64,000 nt of DNA from Nodularia sp. LEGE 06071. Its GTDB lineage: Bacteria > Cyanobacteriota > Cyanobacteriia > Cyanobacteriales > Nostocaceae. Below, piece after piece: positions 53,538 to 62,330 of the stretch; positions within the stretch are counted from its first letter, which is position 1; each line of letters opens with the position of its first letter. The stretch is taken from contig NZ_JADEWH010000006.1 in the NCBI RefSeq assembly GCF_015207755.1, positions 62,001-126,000 on the forward strand, written 5' to 3'. The position numbers and the translations under genes are program-made. Under the pieces are notes generated by a model. The model had not been told where the DNA came from and ran no database searches. It worked only from the letters and a program-made list of their open reading frames with translations.

Positions 53538-53595
53538 CGTTACTAAGAAGAGGGAAAGATTTACCCACAGGGTAAAGCAAGGGTGAGGTGGTTAT

Positions 53596-55269
53596 TCAAG
53601 ATTTCGGGATAACTGTTTTCTTGATTGTTTTATAAATTAAATTCTGCGTCGGGTCAAGTTGCACATTATCAACACCATTTTGAGCAAATATATAGTCTTT
53701 GGTTTGCCATAAAGGAATGTAAGGCACATCATTAGCTACCTGCGTTTGGATGGCTGTAAAAATTTGCTGACGCGTTGCGGGGTTTTGTTCTTGGCGTTGT
53801 TGAGCAATTAGTTTATTAACGGCTTCGCTATAGTAGAATGAACCCTGAGTTTTACTACCCCCATCTTCGCAGCCTTGAGCATTCGACCCTTTTTCACAAG
53901 ACAAGAATGGCTGCACATAATTATCTGGATCTAAAAAGTCTGGATACCAGTCAACCAAAGCGGCTGGATATATACCCCTAGAGATGTCTTTAAAGAAAGT
54001 AGCACTTTCTACAGTACTAATTTCCAGTTGCAGTATGCCCTCCATTTGTTGGTCAGCCAGAGATTTCAGTGTTTGTGCTGCAAAACGGCGATTAGCTGAA
54101 CTAGAAGGATACCAAATTTGCACTTTCGCGGGATTTTCTTTGGAGAAGCCAGCAGTAGTTAATAATTTTTTAGCTTGATCAAAGTTAGCATCCCCATATT
54201 TATCTTTAAATACTGGCTGGGAAACATTGAAAGTGGTGGGAATCATGCTGTAGAGCGGATCAGATTGACCAAGTAAAACTCGTTCATTGATCAGTGGACG
54301 ATCAATCATGGACGCGATCGCAGCTCGAACTTCTGGTTGATCTAAAGGTTGCTGATTCCGGTTCAGCACCATATAACTGACTGCACTACCTTGAGCCGTA
54401 ATTGTCTGCCAATCTCCTTTTTTGGCTCCTGCTTCTAAGCTACTAATTTGATCAGGTTGTAGGGCTAGATAAGCCACATCTACTGTACCTGTGCGGAAAG
54501 CATTAAACAAATTCACCGCGCTAGTCTGGATTTGCACGTTAACGCCCTGATTAGCTGGTTTTTCGCCCCAATATTTTTCAAATACATCCAATCTCAGGGA
54601 ATCTGTGCCATATTGCGCTAACTTGTAAGGGCCAGTCCCCACAAAGGTATTTGGCTGAAATTTCCCCGCCCCAATTTCGTAAGCTGTGGGCGACACTGCA
54701 CACACGCCAGAAAATGCTAACAGTGAAGGAAATGCTGCAAATGGTCTTTTTAACTGGATTGTTAACTCATATTCATCAGTGGCTTTAACTGATTCCACCG
54801 TATCCGATAATAAGAACGAGGGTTTTCCCTTATTCTCAATAAATCGCTGAATGCTAAACTCCATTGCTTTGGCGTTGAAGGGAGTCTCATCGTGGTAAAC
54901 AACTCCCTGACGTAAAGGAATAGTGTAAGTTAAACCATCAGGACTGACTTGGGGTAATGCTGTCGCCAATTGGGGTTTAATTTCCGTGCTACCTGGTTCA
55001 TAAGTGTACAGGCGATCGCTCATATTTAACACCAACCCCAAGGAAGCCAACTCATAGGTATCAGCCGGATCGAGGGTTCTCGGTTTCAGTGTTGTACCGA
55101 CAGTAATTCGACCATCACCTGTACCAGATGATAAAGTCGTTGTCTGCTGGCGAGGAGCGCAACTCACAACCAAAAGGACACAAAGGCAAAACAATGATAA
55201 AAATTGTGGAATTCCACTCCATCGTCTTGCAATCAAGGAAAACCAGGCCATAGGATTCAGATTTTTCAA
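53596..55269 (-). CDS. Peptide/nickel-type ABC solute-binding lipoprotein
   Basis: The 557-aa protein is a family 5 extracellular solute-binding protein. A signal peptide at residues 1-37 ends in the lipobox LVVSC (Cys37), so it is a lipoprotein. Family text: TVGTTLKPRTLDPADTYELA near 55, TYTIPLRQGVVYHDETPFNA near 115, FVGTGPYKLAQYG and WYPDFLDPDNYVQPFLSC. Ligands are usually oligopeptides or nickel complexes. It is upstream of the permease gene. No downstream ATPase genes are in the window. Confidence 0.88.
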   Translation of the reverse strand: MKNLNPMAWFSLIARRWSGIPQFLSLFCLCVLLVVSCAPRQQTTTLSSGTGDGRITVGTTLKPRTLDPADTYELASLGLVLNMSDRLYTYEPGSTEIKPQLATALPQVSPDGLTYTIPLRQGVVYHDETPFNAKAMEFSIQRFIENKGKPSFLLSDTVESVKATDEYELTIQLKRPFAAFPSLLAFSGVCAVSPTAYEIGAGKFQPNTFVGTGPYKLAQYGTDSLRLDVFEKYWGEKPANQGVNVQIQTSAVNLFNAFRTGTVDVAYLALQPDQISSLEAGAKKGDWQTITAQGSAVSYMVLNRNQQPLDQPEVRAAIASMIDRPLINERVLLGQSDPLYSMIPTTFNVSQPVFKDKYGDANFDQAKKLLTTAGFSKENPAKVQIWYPSSSANRRFAAQTLKSLADQQMEGILQLEISTVESATFFKDISRGIYPAALVDWYPDFLDPDNYVQPFLSCEKGSNAQGCEDGGSKTQGSFYYSEAVNKLIAQQRQEQNPATRQQIFTAIQTQVANDVPYIPLWQTKDYIFAQNGVDNVQLDPTQNLIYKTIKKTVIPKS

Positions 55270-55778
55270 CTTAGCGGTCAGCTATCATACTATGATATGT
55301 GGCGGGAATACTTAACTATTCGCAACATACTAAGTAAGTAGGCTCAAATATTTATAACTATGTCAACAGAAATGAAGTGTAGGGTATGTTGTCCCTCAAC
55401 GCAACGCACCGTCAAGAATTCAAGGTGCTTTAGCCCGACGGCATAACATTGGTAGTTTTATAAGAATTTCTCTCACATTTGATCAACACCAAAATAATTA
55501 ATTAGACCTGCGGCATATATTTTTTATAACCAATATATAACTTTCGCCAGAAGGAATATTAAGTTTTTTTAGTTAATATTTATTTGCAATCAAAAAATTG
55601 ATTAGCTCAAAGGCAAGTAAAATATTGGGATTTTTTCATCACTCAACTCATAATTTTTTTATTTGTTAAATTATGAACAATCTCAATAGAAATTAAATTC
55701 AGTTTTTCGAAAAATAGCTGAATTTGCAAAGAGCCAAATATATTCCGAAACTGTAAAAAGCACAGATAAAGTATTGAC
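55270..55778. other. Spacer without gene
   Basis: The 509-bp stretch is AT-rich with a dispersed repeat (GTAGGGTATGTTGTCCCTC, CGCAACGCACCG, TAGCCCGACGGC) near 55380-55450. Nothing coding is supported. It lies between a minus-strand and a plus-strand gene, so it should hold two promoters. Confidence 0.45.
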
Positions 55779-56162
55779 ATGATTAATTTGATTTCTAGGA
55801 CAATTGCTCACATTAGCTTTCTATTTAAGGAAGTTCAAGTAAAACGTTTCCTGGCTGTTGTTCTAGTTGGTTTTTTGACGCTAACGACAAATGTTTCTCT
55901 TGGGCAAAACAATCAAGTTTTAAGAGAGACAGTGCGTGAAGATATACATCAAGATGATTCCCAAAGACCAAAAACCATCCGGGAATGGAATAAGGAAGCT
56001 CGTGAAACAGAAGATTCTCCTGGTAAGCGAATGCAAAAAATTGGGGAAGAGTCAGCAGAAGCCTTTAAAGAGTTTGGTTCAGGATATGTAGAAGGGGCTA
56101 AAAAAACCGCTCGTGATTTACAGAATGGTGCATCTAAGGTAGGCGAATATATTTCGGACTAA
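55779..56162 (+). CDS. Exported hypothetical protein
   Basis: The 127-aa product has a signal-peptide-like hydrophobic stretch, KRFLAVVLVGFLTLTTNVSL, at about residues 22-41 with likely cleavage near GQ. The mature part is charged and helical (RPKTIREWNKEARETEDSPG then AFKEFGSGYVEGAKKTARDL), similar in composition to stress-related helical proteins. I recognise no family. A shorter start is possible. A terminator-like hairpin lies 84 bases downstream. Confidence 0.5.
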   Translation: MINLISRTIAHISFLFKEVQVKRFLAVVLVGFLTLTTNVSLGQNNQVLRETVREDIHQDDSQRPKTIREWNKEARETEDSPGKRMQKIGEESAEAFKEFGSGYVEGAKKTARDLQNGASKVGEYISD

Positions 56163-56245
56163 TACCAATTCTGATTCGTCACTCAGAGAATATTTTTGAA
56201 GTCACAACGCATAGTGAAGGCGATCACAAAAATTAGAAATTTCTC

Positions 56246-56266
56246 ACCCGCATCGGCGGGTTTTTT
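56246..56266 (+). terminator. Strong rho-independent terminator
   Basis: ACCCGC pairs with GCGGGT around ATCG and is followed by TTTTT. It lies 84 bases downstream of the exported hypothetical gene. Confidence 0.8.
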
Positions 56267-56269
56267 CTT

Positions 56270-56428
56270 GACAGTTTCCGCTGGTGGAGCCAAACAAGCT
56301 TACCACCGGCTATGCGATCGCTACGTCATGAAGACGTTTTCATTCTGGCAAGCGGTGGAGCAACACACAACCTCTATGCCTTTGGTGAGGCTTACCATGC
56401 AACTCCACCTGACTGGGTACAAGAATAC
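56270..56428 (+). pseudogene. Remnant of a LigB/DODA-type extradiol dioxygenase gene
   Basis: The frame from 56312 reads LRHEDVFILASGGATHNLYA then FGEAYHATPPDWVQEY, closely matching the LigB-family segment LRDEGVLIIGSGSxTHNL with conserved GSG and THN. Just upstream AYHRL in another frame fits the preceding family text, implying a frameshift at the HIP1 site. The homology stops at 56428, where an IS200/IS605-like end begins. Most of the gene is missing, so it cannot be active. Confidence 0.6.
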
Positions 56429-56790
56429 TTGACACTCCCCGCGATAAATCGAAGGGGATTCTTGGTTCAACGAGTCCACTTAGATGAGACCCCTTGCAGT
56501 ATCTCAACCAGAGGTGGTTCTCTCCTCAAGCTTTAACTTTCGGTATGCCCTACCGTAGTTGGATGAATCCAAAATTTGTTTGAGTGTAAATACTGGTCGT
56601 CTAGTCCCCATGAAAATTTTACCTATTCCTGGAAAGGAGCTAGAACTATGGAATAGAACCCCATATTTTCAATTGTCAAGGTGCAGCGTAGAGCCGTTAG
56701 GCAACATCGGGTTTTTAAACAGGTTGATTACCCTTCCTGTTCAACTAATTTTAACATCAAAGCACCCTCAAGGGTGCAGCTAGCGTTCAT
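56429..56790 (-). mobile_element. IS200/IS605-family right-end remnant, possible omega-RNA region
   Basis: On the minus strand the sequence ends GAATCCCCTTCGAT then TTATCGCGGGGAGTGTCAA, a hairpin and terminal sequence typical of the right end of cyanobacterial IS200/IS605 elements. The 120 bases before it (GAGAACCACCTCTGGTTGAG and GTTGAACCAAG) are the kind of structured region that lies after tnpB and forms the guide RNA. No tnpA or tnpB frame exists in this stretch, so it is a deletion derivative. The outer limit at about 56790 is estimated. It abuts the broken LigB-type gene. Confidence 0.45.
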
Positions 56791-57375
56791 CACCTGCCTA
56801 AAGTACGAAAAACGCAACTATGTTGCTGTTTCTTAGGTGTTTTCAACATCTTTCTTATAAATTGTGAGGGCGATTTGTAGCTATATGATACTGAAATGCG
56901 ATGAGATCGCATCTATTTACACGCTTGCAAACAAGTCCACAATATAGTTACACTTTTTAAAACATTCTCATTTTTGCTTGGCAATTGCGTAGACGCTCAA
57001 AAGGTGGCTGACTCCAGAGTAGTATTACCTAATGTCCAAACGTCTTACAGGCGTTTGCTTGATTCCCAAAGAACCAGGGAGAAATTTTCCTTGAGAAAAT
57101 CTCTCGGCAGTTATACAGGCGATCGCTATCCGATCAAGTCCAGCTACCCAGTGTCTCGAAATATTGCCAAACTAGCCACACTGTCTGATTTATCAAGACT
57201 AATTTGTGGTTAAATTCAAGATTCTGGCAATAAAAAAAACTCAGAGAGTTCACTGAATGGCGGTAAAACAACGCCGTAGGAGGATTAAACCCACCTAAGC
57301 GACTGGTTCCGTCCCTCAGCATCTCGGTAAGAAAATTGCTTTGTAAACATAATTCATCGAGGAGGAGCGTAGTCG
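56791..57375. other. Upstream region of psbB
   Basis: No gene is supported. The last 150 bases include GGAGGATTAAACCCACCTAAG and, just before the psbB start, GAGGAGC, the likely ribosome binding site. Long leaders are common for psbB, so the promoter probably lies within this stretch; I could not define it. Confidence 0.5.
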
Positions 57376-58908
57376 ATGGGACTACCCTGGTACCGAGTAC
57401 ATACAGTCGTTCTGAATGATCCAGGTCGGTTGATTTCTGTACACTTGATGCACACAGCCTTAGTAGCAGGCTGGGCTGGTTCGATGGCACTGTACGAACT
57501 GGCTATTTACGACCCCAGTGATCCGGTTCTGAACCCGATGTGGCGGCAAGGAATGTTCGTCCTGCCTTTCATGTCCCGTTTAGGTGTTACCGAATCATGG
57601 GGTGGCTGGAGCGTCGTCACTGGTAGCGCCGCCAGCAATCCTGGTTTCTGGTCGTTTGAAGGTGTAGCCGCCGCTCACATCGTTCTTTCTGGTTTATTGT
57701 TCCTAGCTGCCGTTTGGCACTGGGTTTATTGGGATTTGGAACTCTTTAGAGATCCTCGTACTGGTGAACCTGCTTTAGACTTGCCAAAAATGTTTGGCAT
57801 TCACCTGTTCTTATCTGGTCTACTTTGTTTTGGTTTTGGTGCTTTTCACCTCACTGGACTATTTGGCCCAGGTATGTGGGTATCTGATGCCTACGGAGTC
57901 ACTGGTAGTATCCAGGCAGTAGCACCAGAATGGGGACCGGCTGGGTTCGACCCATTCAATCCTGGTGGCGTTGTTGCTCACCATATCGCCGCAGGCGTTG
58001 TTGGCATTATTGCTGGTTTATTCCACCTCACAGTTAGACCCCCCGAACGGCTATACAAAGCTCTGCGGATGGGGAACATTGAAACCGTACTTTCTAGCAG
58101 TATTGCTGCGGTATTCTTCGCAGCCTTCATTGTTGCTGGTACGATGTGGTACGGAAACGCGACAACTCCAATTGAACTCTTTGGCCCTACTCGTTATCAG
58201 TGGGATCAAGGCTACTTCACTCAGGAAATTGAGCGTCGCGTCCAAACTAGCATCGCTGACGGTGCAACCCGTGCAGAAGCTTGGGCAGAAATTCCTGAAA
58301 AACTGGCTTTCTATGATTATGTCGGTAATAGCCCCGCTAAAGGTGGTCTATTCCGTACTGGGCCTATGGTCAAGGGTGATGGTATCGCCCAATCTTGGCA
58401 AGGTCACGCAGTATTCAAAGATGCTAAAGGCAGAGAATTGACCGTGCGTCGTCTCCCCAACTTCTTTGAAACCTTCCCAGTTATCTTGACCGATGCTGAT
58501 GGAATTATCCGAGCTGATATTCCATTCCGTCGGGCAGAATCTAAGTACAGCTTTGAACAAACTGGTGTCACAGTCAGCTTCTATGGTGGTGATCTCAATG
58601 GTCAAACCTTTACAGATCCAGCTGATGTGAAGAAGTATGCCCGTAAAGCTCAAGGTGGCGAAATCTTTGATTTTGACCGCGAAACCTTGAACTCTGACGG
58701 TGTATTCCGCACCAGCCCCAGAGGTTGGTTTACCTTTGGACACGCTGTATTTGCTCTGCTATTCTTCTTTGGTCATCTCTGGCATGGTTCTCGGACAATC
58801 TACCGAGACGTTTTTGCTGGTGTTGATGCGGATCTGGAAGAGCAAGTTGAATGGGGTCTATTCCAGAAAGTGGGTGATAAATCTACCCGCCGGAAAGAAG
58901 CCCTCTAA
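57376..58908 (+). CDS. psbB: Photosystem II CP47 chlorophyll protein
   Basis: The 510-aa thylakoid protein is the CP47 inner antenna of photosystem II, passing excitation to the D1/D2 reaction centre. The N-terminus [19 protein letters not shown] is near-invariant. Six helices carry chlorophyll-ligating histidines ([98 protein letters not shown]). The large lumenal loop E lies at about residues 258-450. GAGGAGC precedes the start. The psbT gene follows 112 bases later on the same strand. Confidence 0.98.
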   Translation: MGLPWYRVHTVVLNDPGRLISVHLMHTALVAGWAGSMALYELAIYDPSDPVLNPMWRQGMFVLPFMSRLGVTESWGGWSVVTGSAASNPGFWSFEGVAAAHIVLSGLLFLAAVWHWVYWDLELFRDPRTGEPALDLPKMFGIHLFLSGLLCFGFGAFHLTGLFGPGMWVSDAYGVTGSIQAVAPEWGPAGFDPFNPGGVVAHHIAAGVVGIIAGLFHLTVRPPERLYKALRMGNIETVLSSSIAAVFFAAFIVAGTMWYGNATTPIELFGPTRYQWDQGYFTQEIERRVQTSIADGATRAEAWAEIPEKLAFYDYVGNSPAKGGLFRTGPMVKGDGIAQSWQGHAVFKDAKGRELTVRRLPNFFETFPVILTDADGIIRADIPFRRAESKYSFEQTGVTVSFYGGDLNGQTFTDPADVKKYARKAQGGEIFDFDRETLNSDGVFRTSPRGWFTFGHAVFALLFFFGHLWHGSRTIYRDVFAGVDADLEEQVEWGLFQKVGDKSTRRKEAL

Positions 58909-59020
58909 TTTTTTGGGGAACTGGGGACTGGGGAATACTTTTCCTCATACCCAATCCCCAAGACCGATTTCATAGACTGATAAACTATCATTACTGGCTG
59001 ATTAGGCAGGAGCTTTTAAT

Positions 59021-59128
59021 ATGGAAAGCGTTGCATATATCTTGATTTTGGCTCTGGCCATAGGAGTTCTTTTCTTTGCGATCGCATTCCGCGAACCCCC
59101 CCGCATCGAAAAGAAAGAAGAAAAATAG
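59021..59128 (+). CDS. psbT: Photosystem II protein T
   Basis: The 35-aa product begins [20 protein letters not shown] and ends [12 protein letters not shown]. One membrane helix occupies residues 3-23, followed by a stromal tail with the conserved FREPPRI. It helps photosystem II dimerise and repair near D1. The TTAGGCAGGAG sequence upstream is its ribosome binding site. It pairs with psbB as in most cyanobacteria and chloroplasts. Confidence 0.95.
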   Translation: MESVAYILILALAIGVLFFAIAFREPPRIEKKEEK

Positions 59129-59131
59129 ACG

Positions 59132-59154
59132 GCTCTTACCAGAGATTTAAGAGC
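59132..59154 (+). terminator. Hairpin after psbT
   Basis: GCTCTT pairs with AAGAGC around an 11-base loop, followed by ATCTAAAGTTTTT. A second hairpin, TCCGC...TACCA/TGGTA...GCGGA at about 59168-59198, follows. Either could end psbB-psbT transcription. Confidence 0.5.
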
Positions 59155-59198
59155 ATCTAAAGTTTTTATCCGCTGTTACCAATAGTGGTATCGGCGGA

Positions 59199-59433
59199 TA
59201 CCTATGTTTGTCAATACCTTTGAAGGGTGAAATTCCCAATATCTGATGAATAAATAAAAAATTTATAGAATATGTGATATAATATTCTATCTAGAAGTTA
59301 ATATGTGTTAATACTAGCTTTTCTGCGCTAGGATAAAAAAAAGATGTAGGTGTACCTCCCGCCTAGTGCCTTCGCATATACATCACGCCTATGCCACAAC
59401 CCTTACGGAGACTAGAACCAGGAACAAATTAGC
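59199..59433. other. Upstream region of rps1
   Basis: No gene is supported. The stretch is AT-rich from 59260 to 59310 and then carries ATGTAGGTGTACCTCCCGCC. A long untranslated leader is plausible for rps1, but no specific regulatory element was recognised. Confidence 0.4.
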
Positions 59434-60588
59434 ATGGTCAATCAGAACTTAACCGCTACAGAAATTGGATTCACTCACGAAGATTTCGCTGCTCTACTTG
59501 ACAAGTATGATTATCACTTTAGCCCTGGAGATATTGTACCAGGAACAGTTTTCAGTATAGAGCCGCGCGGCGCTCTGATTGACATAGGGGCTAAAACAGC
59601 AGCCTACATACCCATACAAGAAATGTCTATTAACCGGGTCGATGCCCCGGAAGAAGTTTTACAATCAAACGAAACCAGAGAATTTTTCATCCTTACCGAT
59701 GAAAACGAAGATGGTCAGCTAACCCTTTCCATTCGTCGCATTGAATATATGCGGGCTTGGGAACGTGTACGGCAGTTACAAGCAGAAGATGCTACTGTTC
59801 GTTCCGGTGTGTTTGCTACTAACCGTGGTGGTGCATTAGTACGCATTGAAGGATTACGCGGCTTCATCCCCGGTTCTCACATCAGTACCCGCAAACCGAA
59901 GGAAGAATTGGTAGGCGAAGAACTACCATTGAAATTCTTAGAAGTAGACGAAGAACGCAACCGCCTAGTTCTATCCCACCGTCGAGCGCTGGTTGAGCGT
60001 AAGATGAACCGCTTAGAAGTGGGAGAAGTGGTGATCGGTACAGTTCGTGGTATTAAACCCTACGGTGCATTTATTGATATCGGTGGTGTTAGCGGACTGC
60101 TACACATTTCTGAAATTTCTCACGAGCATATTGATACACCTCATAGCGTGTTCAATGTCAATGACGAAGTTAAAGTCATGATTATTGATTTGGACGCAGA
60201 AAGGGGTCGGATTTCCTTGTCTACCAAGCAGTTGGAACCCGAACCCGGTGATATGATTAAGAACCGTGATTTGGTTTATGATAAAGCTGAAGAAATGGCA
60301 GCTAAGTATCGTGAACAGATGCTAGCTAAACAGCAAGGTATTAGTGCTGCGCCTGCGGAAGCTGAAGACGAAGTTGTGGGTGCTGAAGAAGCCGTAGAAG
60401 CTACAACTGAGGAAGAAACCCCAGTAGCAACTGAAACTCAAGAAGAAGTATCGGCTGTAACTACAGTTGAAGAAGAAACTCCAGCAGCAACCGAAGAAGT
60501 ATCGGCTGTAGTTGCGGTTGAAGAAGAAGTTCCAGCAGCAACTGAAACTGAAAAAGAGATTCCAGCGACTATTGAACAGGAAGGTTGA
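59434..60588 (+). CDS. rps1: 30S ribosomal protein S1
   Basis: The 384-aa protein has three S1 RNA-binding domains at about residues 30-105, 120-190 and 205-275 (GDIVPGTVFSIEPRGALIDI, GVFATNRGGALVRIEGLRG, GEVVIGTVRGIKPYGAFIDI), the usual cyanobacterial and chloroplast set, rather than the six in E. coli. The last 75 residues are an acidic Glu/Ala/Thr/Val-rich tail with repeats such as EEETPAATEEVSAV. It binds mRNA leaders and the 30S subunit. A terminator follows. Confidence 0.95.
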   Translation: MVNQNLTATEIGFTHEDFAALLDKYDYHFSPGDIVPGTVFSIEPRGALIDIGAKTAAYIPIQEMSINRVDAPEEVLQSNETREFFILTDENEDGQLTLSIRRIEYMRAWERVRQLQAEDATVRSGVFATNRGGALVRIEGLRGFIPGSHISTRKPKEELVGEELPLKFLEVDEERNRLVLSHRRALVERKMNRLEVGEVVIGTVRGIKPYGAFIDIGGVSGLLHISEISHEHIDTPHSVFNVNDEVKVMIIDLDAERGRISLSTKQLEPEPGDMIKNRDLVYDKAEEMAAKYREQMLAKQQGISAAPAEAEDEVVGAEEAVEATTEEETPVATETQEEVSAVTTVEEETPAATEEVSAVVAVEEEVPAATETEKEIPATIEQEG

Positions 60589-60727
60589 GCAAAGTCTCAA
60601 TCTCAACTCTGTTATAGGTAGGGTGACGCTTCGCTACATTTAGTATGAGAGACAGCCAAGCTCTTAATCAAGGCTAAGAAGCCTGTAGCTTGACTTGTTT
60701 TTACTTAAGATGATTAAACTATTAATT

Positions 60728-60752
60728 AAAGAGGGAAAACCCCTCTTTTTTT
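60728..60752 (+). terminator. Rho-independent terminator of rps1
   Basis: AAAGAGGG pairs with CCCTCTTT around AAAAC and is followed by a T run. It is 140 bases downstream of the rps1 stop codon. Confidence 0.85.
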
Positions 60753-60803
60753 GTAGTTAATAGGTAAGAGTTATTTTGAATTGATTAAATCGGGTGAAAG
60801 ATT

Positions 60804-61535
60804 TTGGTAACTATTAAATGTAGAAATATCAGCTTTTCCAATATCCAAGCCGTTTTTTTTGACAAAAATGGCACATTAGAAGATTCTGAAGCATATTTGC
60901 GATCGCTTGGACAAAAAGGTGCGCGCATGATAGATGCTCAAATTCCCGGAATTGGCGAACCATTATTAATGGCTTTTGGCATCAATAGCAATAGCCTAGA
61001 TCCAGCAGGTTTAATAGCTGTCGCCAGTCGCCGTGAAACCGAAATTGCCGCAGCTGCATATATTGCCGAAACTGGGAAAGGATGGTTTGAATCTTTAAAA
61101 ATAGCGCGTCAATCCTTAGACGAAGCTGAAAAATATCTGGGTACAACTCCTGCACCACTCTTTCCAGGTAGTTTGGATCTATTACAGTCCTTGTCAGCAG
61201 CAGGAATAAAACTCGGTATCATTTCAGCAGCAACCACAGCCGACGTTAGTGATTTTGTCACACGACACGAGTTAAGTGATTACATCCAGTTGCAAAAAGG
61301 AGTGGATGACGGCCCCGGTAAACCAGATCCAGTGTTATTTTTACAGGCTTGTGAAGCTTTGGGAGTAGAACCAGGCAATACATTGATGGTAGGAGATGCT
61401 GTTGGTGATATGCAAATGGCCCGTAATGCCAAAGCCGCAGGTTGTATTGGTATTACCTGGGTGGGTAAGTCAGATCATGTCCAAGGCGCGGATGTGGTGA
61501 TTAATCAACTAGATGAAATTTTAATTAGTCATTAG
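60804..61535 (+). CDS. HAD family hydrolase with altered motif I
   Basis: The 243-aa protein shows a HAD fold: motif I at FFDKNGTLEDS near residue 18, motif II in LGIISAATTADV (about 135), motif III Lys in DGPGKPDP (about 168), and motif IV in MVGDAVGDMQMA. In motif I the second Asp of DxDGT is Asn, which weakens or alters the acid-base step in phosphatases. The start is a TTG preceded by GGGTGAAAG. The cap region (residues 30-110) resembles phosphoglycolate-type enzymes. Substrate unknown. Confidence 0.78.
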   Translation: MVTIKCRNISFSNIQAVFFDKNGTLEDSEAYLRSLGQKGARMIDAQIPGIGEPLLMAFGINSNSLDPAGLIAVASRRETEIAAAAYIAETGKGWFESLKIARQSLDEAEKYLGTTPAPLFPGSLDLLQSLSAAGIKLGIISAATTADVSDFVTRHELSDYIQLQKGVDDGPGKPDPVLFLQACEALGVEPGNTLMVGDAVGDMQMARNAKAAGCIGITWVGKSDHVQGADVVINQLDEILISH

Positions 61536-61659
61536 TCATTGGTGGTTTGGGGTACATACTCTGTTAGCCCCGGCATTTTCATAGCATATATTCATTAATA
61601 TGTCAAGCTAAAATGCTATGATATGAATACCCACGATTTTCACATTTGCTAGACAAGCT

Positions 61660-62244
61660 ATGCAAAATACAGAAACGACTTTACCGCTTCGCCTGTGGAC
61701 CGTTGAAGAATACCATCGGATGGCTGAGGCTGGGATTTTTGGTGCAGACGAGCGAGTGGAACTTCTAGAAGGAAAAATTATCTGGATGATTGCCAAAGGA
61801 ACAGCCCATCGATCAGCAGTGGGGAGAACAGATAAGTTACTGCAAAATCGTTTAGGAAATCGGGCGTGGGTATCTATCCAAGACCCAATCCAGTTAAATG
61901 AACGATCTGAACCAGAACCGGATATTGCTGTTGTTAAAGTAGATCCTTTAGACTACGCAGATCACCACCCGACACCACCTGAAGTTTATCTGATTATTGA
62001 AGTAGCAAATAGCAGTTTGAAACTAGACTGCGAGACTAAAGCCAAAGCTTATTCCGCAGCAGGAATTACAGATTATTGGGTGTTAGATGTGATTAGCCGT
62101 CAATTGCACGTTTTTCGCGAACCAACACAGGAAGGGTATAAAAATGTAGTGATTTTGGCAGAAGATGCCACTATTTCACCCTTGGAGTTTCCAGATTTGC
62201 AGATGATGGTTTTAGAAATGTTACCACCAGTGAGCCGATGTTAA
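61660..62244 (+). CDS. Uma2 family (DUF820) putative restriction-like nuclease
   Basis: The 194-aa protein belongs to the Uma2/DUF820 family, abundant in cyanobacteria. It has the nuclease-like active-site text EPEPDIAVVKVDPLD (Asp), YLIIEVANSSLKLDCETKAK (E-x-K pattern) and AYSAAGITDYWVLDV. The fold is PD-(D/E)XK, but no cleavage function has been established for most members. The N-terminal LWTVEEYHRMAEAGIFGADE is typical. It stands alone downstream of the HAD gene. Confidence 0.83.
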   Translation: MQNTETTLPLRLWTVEEYHRMAEAGIFGADERVELLEGKIIWMIAKGTAHRSAVGRTDKLLQNRLGNRAWVSIQDPIQLNERSEPEPDIAVVKVDPLDYADHHPTPPEVYLIIEVANSSLKLDCETKAKAYSAAGITDYWVLDVISRQLHVFREPTQEGYKNVVILAEDATISPLEFPDLQMMVLEMLPPVSRC

Positions 62245-62330
62245 TTGAAAGCGATCGCCATTCGCTATTTTGAGGTGAGGCGATCGCTTTTTCTCTAAAA
62301 ATCACCCTGACTCAGTAATGGGAAAATGTA

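Noticed and set aside
56974-57213. A 79-codon frame before psbB
   Set aside because: No domain and no conservation signal; it lies in the expected psbB leader.
60322-60606. Minus-strand frame rich in Phe and Ser opposite the rps1 tail
   Set aside because: It is the antisense of the Glu/Ala-rich repeat and has no independent support.
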